Shown here: positions 1-6,827 of the stretch, in pieces | How the letters are laid out: each line of letters starts with the position of its first letter | How positions within the stretch are numbered: the stretch's first letter is position 1 | DNA from: Lachnospiraceae bacterium UBA7481 | GTDB taxonomy: Bacteria > Bacillota > Clostridia > Lachnospirales > Lachnospiraceae | Direction: 5' to 3' | Length of the DNA stretch: 7,671 bases | NCBI GenBank assembly: GCA_002478505.1 | Contig: DLOP01000155.1 | Span: 1-7,671, forward strand | Made by a program: the position numbers and the translations under genes | The notes under the pieces: model-generated | Database searches by the model: none | Seen by the model: the letters and a program-made list of their open reading frames with translations, nothing else | What the model was told of the DNA's origin: nothing

Positions 1-2
1 TA

Positions 3-65
3 GCCGAGCAAAAAGCGGAGATCCAACGTTTGCAGGAGATGCTTCGTTTGGCTGGAACGAATTAA
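3..65 (+). CDS. 3' end of an unidentified gene (partial)
   Basis: An open frame enters from the left edge and ends at TAA 63-65, giving a 20-residue tail, AEQKAEIQRLQEMLRLAGTN. The tail is rich in Glu, Gln, Leu and Lys with hydrophobic residues about every 3-4 positions, so it is probably the end of an amphipathic helix or coiled coil. The sequence is too short to identify a family, and I make no functional claim. It reads in the same direction as the next gene, 122 nt downstream, with AT-rich DNA between them. Confidence 0.4.
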   Translation, partial: AEQKAEIQRLQEMLRLAGTN

Positions 66-187
66 GCTTAATAAGAATTAAAAAACGGTTTACATTAAAC
101 ATATAAAAGTATTTTTTTGTCGAGTTTTAATGTTGATGTGAAAGAGGAAAATTAAAATTATAAGGATAACGATGGAGATACAATGAT
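66..187. other. AT-rich intergenic region upstream of the DUF1349 gene
   Basis: These 122 nt are strongly AT-rich. There is a TTTACA hexamer near 90 and a T7 run near 112-118, but no well-spaced -35/-10 pair and no stable hairpin in front of the T-run. A promoter for the next gene may lie here, but I cannot pick one with confidence. The ribosome binding site GGAGA (174-178) sits 9 nt before the ATG at 188. Confidence 0.4.
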
Positions 188-796
188 ATGAAAATAAACA
201 AAAACAACTGGTCATGGATAAGATATCCAAAAGACTATACGGTCAGCGAGGATAAGATCGAGATCATTACCAGTCCCCACACCGATCTATGGCAGAGAAC
301 TTATTATCATTTTAGGAATGATAACGCGCCGGTTCTTCAGATGAAGACATCAGAGAAATATTTTTCATTTATTGTTAAGACTGAATTTGAAAGCAAACAT
401 CGTTTTGACCAGTGCGGTGTAGTGATGTATCTTGACAGTGAGAACTGGCTGAAAGGTTCCGTTGAATATGAAAATGAAGAGTATCAGCATCTGGGTAGTG
501 TTGCGACCAATATGGGATATTCCGATTGGGCAACAACAGCCATTCCGGCAGATATAAAATCCATGTGGTACCGCTTTAGCAGGCGGGAGGATGATTACTG
601 TATCGAATGTTCTGAAGATGGTGTCCATTATTCCCAGATGAGAGTCTGCCATATGTGGAAGGCAGATAATGAGATTCAGTTTGGTATTTATGCATGCAGC
701 CCGGAGGATTCTTCTTTTAAGGCAACTTTCACACATATGGAAGTGACCGATTGCAAATGGCTTGCTCATGTAGGTCAGGCACCGGATGAAGAATAA
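188..796 (+). CDS. DUF1349 domain protein (concanavalin A-like fold)
   Basis: A 202-residue protein recognised as a full-length DUF1349 family member, a group with a predicted concanavalin A-like beta-sandwich. Family-type segments are TDLWQRTYY (32-40), FDQCGVVMYLDSENWLK (73-89), the region around GYSDWA (110-115), and GIYACSPEDSSFKATF (166-181). The fold suggests carbohydrate or other ligand binding, but no enzymatic activity is established for the family. It has no signal peptide or membrane segment, so it is probably cytoplasmic. The start at 188 is supported by GGAGA at 174-178; the ATG at 183 runs into a stop after two codons. The lipoprotein gene follows 43 nt after the stop in the same direction and may be co-transcribed. 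The family assignment is confident; the role is unknown. Confidence 0.85.
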   Translation: MKINKNNWSWIRYPKDYTVSEDKIEIITSPHTDLWQRTYYHFRNDNAPVLQMKTSEKYFSFIVKTEFESKHRFDQCGVVMYLDSENWLKGSVEYENEEYQHLGSVATNMGYSDWATTAIPADIKSMWYRFSRREDDYCIECSEDGVHYSQMRVCHMWKADNEIQFGIYACSPEDSSFKATFTHMEVTDCKWLAHVGQAPDEE

Positions 797-839
797 GAAT
801 GAGAGGGAAATCCCATATTATAAAATTTTAGGAGATAGC

Positions 840-1571
840 ATGAAAAAGATTATAAGCGTAATGGCAGCGTTGTTATCTGTTATGGTTATAGGTTGTTCAA
901 ATTCAAATAGTACAGCCAACGGTCAAATAGTAGATACCGTTGAACAGACAGAAACAGAGGAAGTAAATACTGAAAATGCCATTGATACAGAAGAACCATA
1001 TTGGGCAGCAGGTACGCAAATGGAAGGTAAATTATTTCAAAACCTAAATCTGGATGGTATAGGAGAGGCTGATGATGAAGCGTATGTAAGTGTTTATCAA
1101 TTTGGTGACTATGAGGATAAAGTAACCGTAATCAGAATCCATTTGGGAACAGGAGAAACTATGGCTCAGGTTCTCCCGGTTTATGGTGATTATTCGTTCC
1201 TGACCGGCAGGTTGTTTTCGAAGGAAAAAGATGCTATTGTTTTGGAGGTTCAAGTTCCTGCAAGTAATTATGGAGCGGCAACGGTTTTTGTATTGGATGT
1301 TAATCCGGTTGGCGCCGATCCAATTCCAACGGTAACGACAAGATTAGATACGGAAAACTCTATTGCATTGGCAGATGGAAATGTAATTGAAAATTCTTTG
1401 CTTTCAAATAATGTTACAGATGGAGCAAAGATTCTTGATGTCTCAGGTATGCCAAGACAGGGAATATCGATATATTTTTTAGACGAAGCTGGTCATTACC
1501 AAGGACTGAAGCGGAACTTTTATTGGACAGATGATGGCTGGACGGTAATTTCCGAAGAAGTACAAGAGTGA
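840..1571 (+). CDS. secreted lipoprotein of unknown function
   Basis: A 243-residue lipoprotein. The N-terminus has a Lys-Lys charge, a hydrophobic stretch and lipobox VIGC with Cys19 as the lipidation site, so the mature protein should be anchored on the outer face of the membrane. Residues 20-53 are an Asn/Thr/Glu-rich acidic linker. The rest is a globular, beta-rich-looking domain with an Asp-rich motif, NLNLDGIGEADDEAYVSV (68-85), reminiscent of VCBS/FG-GAP-like 'DxDGxGxxD' loops that bind calcium; that resemblance is inference. The start at 840 is preferred over the in-frame ATG at 786: AGGAG (830-834) sits 5 nt before it, the signal peptide begins exactly there, and 786 overlaps the preceding gene. 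No terminator is visible: the convergent toxin relic ends only 9 nt downstream. Confidence 0.75.
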   Translation: MKKIISVMAALLSVMVIGCSNSNSTANGQIVDTVEQTETEEVNTENAIDTEEPYWAAGTQMEGKLFQNLNLDGIGEADDEAYVSVYQFGDYEDKVTVIRIHLGTGETMAQVLPVYGDYSFLTGRLFSKEKDAIVLEVQVPASNYGAATVFVLDVNPVGADPIPTVTTRLDTENSIALADGNVIENSLLSNNVTDGAKILDVSGMPRQGISIYFLDEAGHYQGLKRNFYWTDDGWTVISEEVQE

Positions 1572-1580
1572 TTTGAGGTA

Positions 1581-1956
1581 TCATACAAACATTCCGCTTT
1601 CAGCAATTGTCTCTTTCTCGATTATCTCTTTTAACAATTTCGGGACATCTGCTCCGTGTGCAGCAGATGGGCATACAATAGTCGCAAATAGCAAACACCT
1701 TATCAGCCAGAGTTCTATCCAGTCTTTGTGCATTCATCACAAATTCAATATCTTCAGAAAAACGGTCGATTACATGATAACATTTTGATAGAGAAGTTCC
1801 TCCCTTAAAGACGCATTCCGGACATTCCAAGGAAAGTTTTTTCAAAATCATTGTTACATAATAATCTTTCTCAACAATCGGAACTGCCAGTCTAAACTTC
1901 TCTGCCGCAGATATAACTACTTCTCGAAATAATTCTTTTTCCTTATGCAAAAGCAT
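1581..1956 (-). pseudogene. AbiEii-type nucleotidyltransferase toxin, degraded
   Basis: Remnant of a type IV toxin of the AbiEii/AbiGii nucleotidyltransferase family. From the ATG at 1956 (GAGG at 1964-1967, spacer 7 nt) the frame encodes a recognisable N-terminus: VEKDYYVTMIL (28-38), the nucleotidyltransferase motif GGTSLSK (52-58) and RFSEDIE (65-71), the last two carrying the GS motif and first metal-binding acidic residues. It then jumps to RTLADKVFAICDYC (81-94), which belongs near the C-terminal half of the family. At about 1673-1675 the coding sense moves one base: the shifted frame reads CPSAAHGADVPKLLKEII and ends in AESGMFV at TGA 1581-1583, resembling the normal C-terminal end. 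The unshifted frame runs on meaninglessly to 1600. About 125 recognisable residues remain of a family usually 250-300 long; the middle, including later catalytic residues, is gone. The 14-nt overlap with the antitoxin is the usual AbiE arrangement. The product is presumably inactive. Confidence 0.75.
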
Positions 1957-2563
1957 TATACAACCTCGTTTCATAGATATATTTGTAAATCCTGTCTGGA
2001 TAAAGCGCGATATATTCATCCACTTCCGTTCTTTTGATTCCCAGCTTTCTGATATATGCACTGATTCTCTCTGCTGCCGCAGACATATCTTCGTCCGCAT
2101 ATTGCTCCAGATCTTTTAACAAATCCAACAGTTGCAATACACTGTAATTCTCATTATTTATTTCTGTTCGCGGCTTTCTTAGCATTATCTTTTGGTTCTT
2201 CACACTAACTTCACGACATTTTGCGCTTGCCTGATTACTGACGATCTCTATGGTATAAGGAACCTGCGTGGTAAGCCCTAGTTGATTGGCAAAAGTGTAT
2301 CCTGAATAGTAACCATCAACTCGATTATTCCTTGATATATATTTGTATCTTGCCACTTCGCCGGCAGACAAAGATATACTGCCTTTTAATCTGGTTGCAC
2401 CTTTCATATAATAAATTCCCGTATCATATCTATATATTTGTCCCTTGTCACAAAGCACCTTAAACATCTGACGCAGGTTTGTGTCCGTAACAGGCAAATC
2501 CACATCTGAAACAAAAATTGGTTCATTGACTTTATAATTTTTCTGCAAATACTCTAATAACAT
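1943..2563 (-). CDS. AbiEi-like antitoxin, DUF6088 family
   Basis: A 206-residue protein matching the DUF6088 family, the AbiEi-like antitoxin and autorepressor partner of AbiEii toxins in Firmicutes. Residues 1-55 look like a winged helix-turn-helix ending in the characteristic YRYDTGIYYMK (44-54). The C-terminal part has family-type segments FANQLGLTTQVPYTIEIVSN (91-110), IMLRKPR (126-132), LQLLDLLKDL (143-152) and LYPDRIYKYIYE (187-198). The start at 2563 is chosen because AGAGGG (2571-2576) lies 7 nt upstream; the ATG at 2581 would put that Shine-Dalgarno inside the gene. The frame is intact over the normal family length. Its 3' end overlaps the toxin relic by 14 nt. Known AbiEi proteins bind DNA upstream of their own operon, so this one probably represses the promoter at 2616-2645. 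Confidence 0.85.
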   Translation of the reverse strand: MLLEYLQKNYKVNEPIFVSDVDLPVTDTNLRQMFKVLCDKGQIYRYDTGIYYMKGATRLKGSISLSAGEVARYKYISRNNRVDGYYSGYTFANQLGLTTQVPYTIEIVSNQASAKCREVSVKNQKIMLRKPRTEINNENYSVLQLLDLLKDLEQYADEDMSAAAERISAYIRKLGIKRTEVDEYIALYPDRIYKYIYETRLYNAFA

Positions 2564-2615
2564 TTTATCACCCTCTAACATTTTTAGCTTTAAACGGATA
2601 ATATTTGTTAGTCAT

Positions 2616-2645
2616 ACTATAACTCATTTTAACTATTGTTGTCAA
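2616..2645 (-). promoter_or_regulatory. sigma-A promoter of the AbiE-type operon
   Basis: On the - strand a perfect -35 TTGACA (2640-2645) and a -10 TATAGT (2616-2621) are separated by 18 nt. The start of transcription would fall near 2609, about 45 nt before the antitoxin ATG at 2563. By analogy with AbiE systems the antitoxin may repress here, but I found no convincing long inverted repeat serving as operator. Confidence 0.65.
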
Positions 2646-2743
2646 TATACGTTATTATATACATTCTTTCTAAAATTAATTTAATAGCCCATATCAAAGA
2701 ATATGAAATCAAAATGAATATCATCTTCTTTTGATGTGAAACA

Positions 2744-2773
2744 GAATAAAATATTGAAGAACTCCATATACTA
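2744..2773 (+). promoter_or_regulatory. sigma-G-like (forespore) promoter of spoVAD
   Basis: GAATA (2744-2748) fits the sigma-G -35 consensus and TATACTA (2767-2773) matches six of seven positions of its CATnnTA -10; the spacer is 18 nt, within the usual 17-18. Transcription would begin near 2780, leaving a leader of roughly 40-50 nt before spoVAD. In Bacillus subtilis the spoVA operon belongs to the sigma-G regulon, which is why this match matters. The sequence is AT-rich, so a chance match is possible. Confidence 0.45.
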
Positions 2774-2817
2774 CACCTGAGATTTTGCATTGGTAATTAC
2801 TCGGATGAGAGAAAGGC

Positions 2818-4005
2818 ATGGTGTGTGGTATGGACAATCAGAAATTAAGACAGGTCGGTGTGCAGAGTATTGAATTCAGCCGGTCTGTTTTTATTCATTC
2901 TTCTGCCGCCGTAGGCGGAAGCAAAGAACAGAAAGGACCTTTGGGCAGTTGGTTTGATTTGATTGCCGAAGATGATAAGCTGGGGGCGGACAGCTGGGAG
3001 GAAGCGGAGAGCAGCTTTCAGAAAAAAGCGATCCGGATGGCGCTGGAAAAGGGCGGTCTGCAGGAAACAGATATACGATACCTGTTATCAGGCGACCTGT
3101 TGGGACAGTCCATGGCAAGCTGCTTTGGCAGCGCATCCTGCCAGATCCCCATATTTGGACTTTATGGGGCATGTTCTACCTGCGGGGAATCGCTGTGCCT
3201 TGGAAGTATTCTGATCGATGGAGGATACGCGGACAAGACCGTCTGTGTTACTTCCAGTCATTTTGCCAGCGCGGAAAAGGAGTTTCGGTTTCCGTTGGAT
3301 TATGGCGGTCAAAGACCGTTATCTGCAACGAGAACGGTGACTGCAAGCGGCGCGTTTGTCTTATCTGATCAGCAGAACCGCAGCTGCCGTGCAAAGATTA
3401 CGGCAATTACACCGGGAAAAGTAGTGGATTACGGATTAAAAGATTCCATGAATATGGGTGCGTGTATGGCACCGGCGGCAGCAGATACCATATATCGTCA
3501 TTTTACTGATTTTTCCCGTGTGCCGGAGGATTTTGACCGGATCATTACGGGAGATCTGGGCGTGATCGGACAGACGGCATTGATCCATCTGTTGAATGAA
3601 AAGGGATATGATATCAGTAAAGTGCATATGGATTGCGGTATTGAGATCTATGGAAGAAGCGGGACGGCATATGCGGAACCGATCCGCACCGACAACAGGA
3701 ATACAACGGTGGAAAAGGCTGCGGATCAAAAGGCGGCTTCCTATCAGGGCTCAGAGCGGAGCAATATCAAGCAGGATGCGAAGGAGATCAACGGCTCTGC
3801 CTGCGGGCAGGATACCCATGCAGGCGGCAGTGGCTGCGGCTGTTCGGCGGCTGTTCTTTCGACGTTGATCTTGAGGAATCTGGAGGATAAACAGTGGAAA
3901 AAGGTTCTGTTTGTGCCTACCGGCGCCCTCTTAAGCAAAACAAGTTTTAATGAAGGCAATACAGTGCCCGGCGTAGCGCATGCGGTGGTATTGGAATCAG
4001 TGTGA
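2818..4005 (+). CDS. spoVAD: stage V sporulation protein AD (SpoVAD), with internal insertion
   Basis: A 395-residue protein recognised as SpoVAD, a thiolase-fold member of the spore SpoVA machinery that moves calcium-dipicolinic acid across the spore inner membrane; the Bacillus protein binds dipicolinate. Family segments are GPLGSWFDLIAEDDKLG (40-56), GDLLGQ (92-97), FGLYGACST (113-121, with the thiolase-type Cys119), SSHFASAEKEFRFPLDYGGQ (146-165), MNMGACMAPAAADT (211-224), ITGDLGVIG (243-251), HAGGSGCGCSAAV (335-347) and PTGALLS (367-373). The family is usually about 335-345 long. The excess is mainly a polar stretch of about 45 residues (about 282-330) between the DCGIEIYG segment and the HAGGSGCGCS motif. 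The start is uncertain: AAAGG ends one base before ATG 2818, so GTG 2821 or ATG 2830 are alternatives. No spoVAC or spoVAE lies next to it here. It has 13 cysteines. Confidence 0.85.
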   Translation: MVCGMDNQKLRQVGVQSIEFSRSVFIHSSAAVGGSKEQKGPLGSWFDLIAEDDKLGADSWEEAESSFQKKAIRMALEKGGLQETDIRYLLSGDLLGQSMASCFGSASCQIPIFGLYGACSTCGESLCLGSILIDGGYADKTVCVTSSHFASAEKEFRFPLDYGGQRPLSATRTVTASGAFVLSDQQNRSCRAKITAITPGKVVDYGLKDSMNMGACMAPAAADTIYRHFTDFSRVPEDFDRIITGDLGVIGQTALIHLLNEKGYDISKVHMDCGIEIYGRSGTAYAEPIRTDNRNTTVEKAADQKAASYQGSERSNIKQDAKEINGSACGQDTHAGGSGCGCSAAVLSTLILRNLEDKQWKKVLFVPTGALLSKTSFNEGNTVPGVAHAVVLESV

Positions 4006-4033
4006 GAAGAACTGCGTTTTTCATTTCAATTGA

Positions 4034-4048
4034 GCCGCCAGAGGCGGC
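4034..4048. terminator. GC-rich hairpin between convergent genes
   Basis: A perfect 6-bp GC-only stem (GCCGCC / GGCGGC) with a 3-nt loop lies in the 50-nt gap between the spoVAD stop and the end of the DHHW gene. Its placement suggests a shared bidirectional terminator. Neither side has a proper U-tract, only short AT-rich stretches, so it may work poorly or need other factors. Confidence 0.4.
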
Positions 4049-4055
4049 ATGGTTA

Positions 4056-5306
4056 TTAGTGTGAGTTTTGCGCCGGCGCTTTTAAGGAGTAGCTGCTATT
4101 GATGAGAAGCGTACTGTATAAGAAAAGTACGTCCTGATCCGTAAAAGTGATATAATCTCCCAATATGGAGGGATTGATATAGCGGGTGTCGATCAGGGTG
4201 ATCTGATCATAGCCTGCCAGAAAAAGAGGGGCAATGCTGCTTCCGAAGGAATCACGAAAGACGATCAACTCTCTGGACTGCATGATAGACGGCTGTTCGC
4301 CTGCAGCGCTGGTTTCAGATGCTGCAGGTAAAGCAGCTGTATTTTTGATTGTTACAAATGCGCTGGAGCCGGATAAAAAGAAGGAATACGGATCAACCCC
4401 CGGACCATCATAAGACAGGTAGTAAGGATCGTAGACCGTGTTGCAGCCATTGTTTTCAAGATGGACGGCTTCGGCTGACCGTATCCTGTCATTGGTCAGG
4501 TAATGCATCGGTTCTGATGGGATATCCCATCCCATATTGCCGCATAGGACGCCGTGGAAGCTGTCCAAAGCGGTTTCGATGCTATATTCCTCAGTGGAAG
4601 ATGTAAGCCGGTCATCTGCCGACATAGCAGACAGGATCGTGTTTGCCGCAGGCACAAGGCTTTCCTGCTTCCAGTGGGTATCAGTCCGGAAAAAAGAAGA
4701 AAGGGCCAGATCATTTCTGATATCAATCGGTGAAGCAAAATCCAGCAGATCCTGAATCTGGGTATCCATCGCCTCATAATCCAGTGTCGGATAAGAGGGA
4801 TCCGATAGCTGAAGATAATAGTTTTTATCCGGTATGATACAGTAATAGACATGGCATCCGCTGTCCGCAAGATAAGTATCATAAAGATACTGCATCTGGG
4901 TGCAGGCATAAGTGACGGATGATTCGTTTAATGTCATATCCATAAGGGCAAGATGCCCGTCCCGGATGGCATAGCCATTATCCTGAAGGCGTAAGAAGCC
5001 ATAGAGAGAAGACGCCGTCTTAACGTTTCGGAAGCTGTCTCTTGCCGGGAACTGGTCTTTGACGTAGTTCTCCATAGAGGAAAGATAAAAGCCGTTTTTG
5101 ATGGAAGAAAATGTAAGGGCAGGAGCGGACGCAAGCCTGCGCCTTTCTGCAGCGGAATAATCATTTGGTTCTGAGATAAGATAAGATAGTCCCACCGACA
5201 GCCAGCACAGGAAAAGGACTGCAAGCATAAGAAGCTGCAGCGGCTTTTGCCATGTGTTCTGTGGGCGGATATCTGTTTTTTTCTTATCGATCTTTATTTG
5301 TTTCAT
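4056..5306 (-). CDS. DHHW family protein, AlgJ/AlgX-like SGNH acyltransferase partner
   Basis: A 416-residue membrane-anchored protein of the DHHW group, related to the AlgJ/AlgX extracytoplasmic SGNH-like O-acetyltransferases. A short cytoplasmic basic tail is followed by one transmembrane segment (about 22-44) and an external domain. AlgX-type catalytic residues are visible: Asp209 and His211 in RTDTHW (207-212) and the likely nucleophile Ser353 in FRDSFGSS (350-357). YVKDQFPARD (81-90) is a typical family segment, and residues 323-340 are an Ala/Ser/Glu-rich low-complexity loop. AGAGGA (5314-5319) sits 7 nt before the ATG. It is the last gene of the three-gene unit, 82 nt after the MBOAT gene. 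By analogy with AlgI/AlgJ, the membrane partner passes an acyl group outward and this protein transfers it to a surface or secreted glycan. The acceptor is unknown. Confidence 0.8.
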   Translation of the reverse strand: MKQIKIDKKKTDIRPQNTWQKPLQLLMLAVLFLCWLSVGLSYLISEPNDYSAAERRRLASAPALTFSSIKNGFYLSSMENYVKDQFPARDSFRNVKTASSLYGFLRLQDNGYAIRDGHLALMDMTLNESSVTYACTQMQYLYDTYLADSGCHVYYCIIPDKNYYLQLSDPSYPTLDYEAMDTQIQDLLDFASPIDIRNDLALSSFFRTDTHWKQESLVPAANTILSAMSADDRLTSSTEEYSIETALDSFHGVLCGNMGWDIPSEPMHYLTNDRIRSAEAVHLENNGCNTVYDPYYLSYDGPGVDPYSFFLSGSSAFVTIKNTAALPAASETSAAGEQPSIMQSRELIVFRDSFGSSIAPLFLAGYDQITLIDTRYINPSILGDYITFTDQDVLFLYSTLLINSSYSLKAPAQNSH

Positions 5307-5388
5307 GTCATATTCCTCTTATCCTGCCGGATTTAAACTATGATATTGTAAATCTTTCGTATGATCTGATTTGTTTTCAACCATATTC

Positions 5389-6738
5389 CTAAAATTGAAA
5401 GTATAGAAACGGCTGCGGGGTCTCTGTAATGATCCATGCGCTGCAGAGCAGAAATACCAGCGGATATGCGGCTATGCTGACTACGGCGCCTGCTTTGGCG
5501 AGCTTTTGATTTTTGGACGATAGCTCTCTGAGTGCCGGAAGGATCGGCATGCTGAAGGGGATAAACAGGCAGAGTGGAAATAGGAGATCCCTAAAGTAAA
5601 ACGCCGTATTCCGATCCCACAGGGGGAGATGTAACATTCCGGACATACCCTGCAGGAAGGTCCATGCGCCGGGCAGGGAGGAGGAGCGGAAGATCACGAA
5701 GCCCAGAATGACCATCAGCATGGTATAGCAATGCCGGATCCATGCCGGGCATCGTTCCATCCATTTTAACAGGAAAGATTTTTCCAGAACGAGCAGGATG
5801 CCGTAAAACAGCCCCCACGATAAAAACTGCCATCCAATCCCATGCCACAGACCGGTCAGGGCAAAGACGACCAGAAGATTGAAGCACGTCCGCCGGATCC
5901 CTCTGCGGCTTCCGCCAAGCGGGATATAGACATAGTCCCTGAACCAGCTTCCAAGGGTCATATGCCAGCGGCGCCAGAATTCGGTAATGCTTTTCGAGAT
6001 ATAGGGATAATTGAAATTCTCAGGCAGATGAAATCCAAAGAGCCTTCCCATGCCGATCGCCATGTCGGAATATGCGGAAAAATCATAATAGATCTGCAAG
6101 GTATAGGCAATAGCAATCATCCAGTGAAGCGCAACAGTTGATGGCGTCCCCCAGGAGCTGATGGCACCGGACAGCTGGTCCGCCACCAGAACTTTCTTAA
6201 ACAGTCCCAGAAGAAACCGTTTCAGTCCCTCCGTGATATCGTCAAGGGCAGACTTACGTGACGCAAGCTCTGCGGAGATATCCTGAAACCGGACGATGGG
6301 TCCGGCAATCAGCTGAGGAAAGAAGGTAATAAACGTAAAGAATGTAATGGGATTCTTTTCTGTCTTTTGTCTGTTAAGGTAAATATCCGCCAAATAACCT
6401 ACTGCCTGAAAAGTGAAGAAACTAATGCCCACCGGCAGGGAATCGGGCTCAAAATATTTAAAGAAAAATAGCATTGCGATACATAGAAAGACAGAACCCC
6501 AAAAAAGAATCCGGCAAAGCAGCTTTTTTTCGGTCAAAGCATTCAGAAGCAGACCGCCGAAATAACCGGTCAGCAAAACAATCAAAAGATAAGGAAGACC
6601 GGCAGGGCTTCCAAGAATGTAAAATAGAAGGCTGCCCATAAGTAACCATGCATTTTTATACCTCGTTGGAATGATATGATAACAAAGGCTGACAATCGGA
6701 AGAAAGAAATATAAAAATGTAATGCTGGAAAAAATCAT
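5389..6738 (-). CDS. MBOAT family O-acyltransferase (AlgI/DltB-like)
   Basis: A 449-residue polytopic membrane protein of the MBOAT family, AlgI-like subgroup. The N-terminus (MIFSSITFLYFFLPIV) is typical, and the total length is slightly under the usual 460-500. Visible motifs are LPVGISFFTFQAVGYLADIY (101-120), FFPQLIAGPIVRF (139-151), YYDFSAYSDMAIGMGRLFGF (217-236), FWRRWHMTLGSWFRDYVYIP (254-273) and TGLWHGIGWQF (295-305), where His299 is the expected catalytic histidine. About ten hydrophobic segments are present. In characterised systems such proteins move acetyl or other acyl groups from a cytoplasmic donor across the membrane to a partner; here that should be the downstream DHHW protein. 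No strong Shine-Dalgarno is at normal spacing: AGAAAGG lies about 13 nt before ATG 6738. The gene follows the DUF4358 gene by 89 nt. Confidence 0.9.
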   Translation of the reverse strand: MIFSSITFLYFFLPIVSLCYHIIPTRYKNAWLLMGSLLFYILGSPAGLPYLLIVLLTGYFGGLLLNALTEKKLLCRILFWGSVFLCIAMLFFFKYFEPDSLPVGISFFTFQAVGYLADIYLNRQKTEKNPITFFTFITFFPQLIAGPIVRFQDISAELASRKSALDDITEGLKRFLLGLFKKVLVADQLSGAISSWGTPSTVALHWMIAIAYTLQIYYDFSAYSDMAIGMGRLFGFHLPENFNYPYISKSITEFWRRWHMTLGSWFRDYVYIPLGGSRRGIRRTCFNLLVVFALTGLWHGIGWQFLSWGLFYGILLVLEKSFLLKWMERCPAWIRHCYTMLMVILGFVIFRSSSLPGAWTFLQGMSGMLHLPLWDRNTAFYFRDLLFPLCLFIPFSMPILPALRELSSKNQKLAKAGAVVSIAAYPLVFLLCSAWIITETPQPFLYFQF

Positions 6739-6761
6739 GTTGTTATAGGGGCCTTTCTCTC

Positions 6762-6789
6762 ATAATATAGTAAGCAAATGATGATCCAA
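6762..6789 (-). promoter_or_regulatory. possible internal promoter before the MBOAT gene
   Basis: On the - strand TTGGAT (6784-6789) and TATTAT (6762-6767) are 16 nt apart in the 89-nt gap between the DUF4358 and MBOAT genes. The -35 is poor, so this is only a candidate; read-through from the upstream lipoprotein promoters is equally likely. Confidence 0.25.
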
Positions 6790-6827
6790 TAAGAGGCTTA
6801 TATATTATTGTATCAATTGGGATGTAC

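Noticed and set aside
365..769. Long open frame on the - strand inside the DUF1349 gene
   Set aside because: It lies wholly antisense to a clear full-length family member, and its translation is Cys/His/Ile-rich without domain character.
1573..1788. A 71-residue + strand frame downstream of the lipoprotein
   Set aside because: It is antisense to the recognisable toxin remnant; no ribosome binding site or family features.
1957..2100. N-terminal extension of the toxin frame upstream of 1956
   Set aside because: It lies within the antitoxin gene in another frame, shows no family similarity, and GAGG at 1964-1967 supports the start at 1956.
2805..2817. A 13-mer, ATGAGAGAAAGGC, upstream of both spoVAD and, on the - strand, MBOAT (6751-6763)
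   Set aside because: In a window this size about one 13-base match between the two strands is expected by chance, and part of it is a purine-rich Shine-Dalgarno-like run.
3596..3868. Arg-rich + strand frame within spoVAD, and - strand frames across the same gene
   Set aside because: Out-of-frame shadows of a GC-richer gene whose SpoVAD motifs run continuously on both sides.
4496..4909. A 137-residue - strand frame inside the DHHW gene
   Set aside because: Shadow in an alternative frame of a gene with clear motifs; no independent start signal.
6768..6827. Nested short inverted repeats (CCAAT/ATTGG and ATAAG/CTTAT) between the DUF4358 and MBOAT genes
   Set aside because: Arms are only 5 bp and AT-rich with no U-tract; not credible as a terminator or operator.
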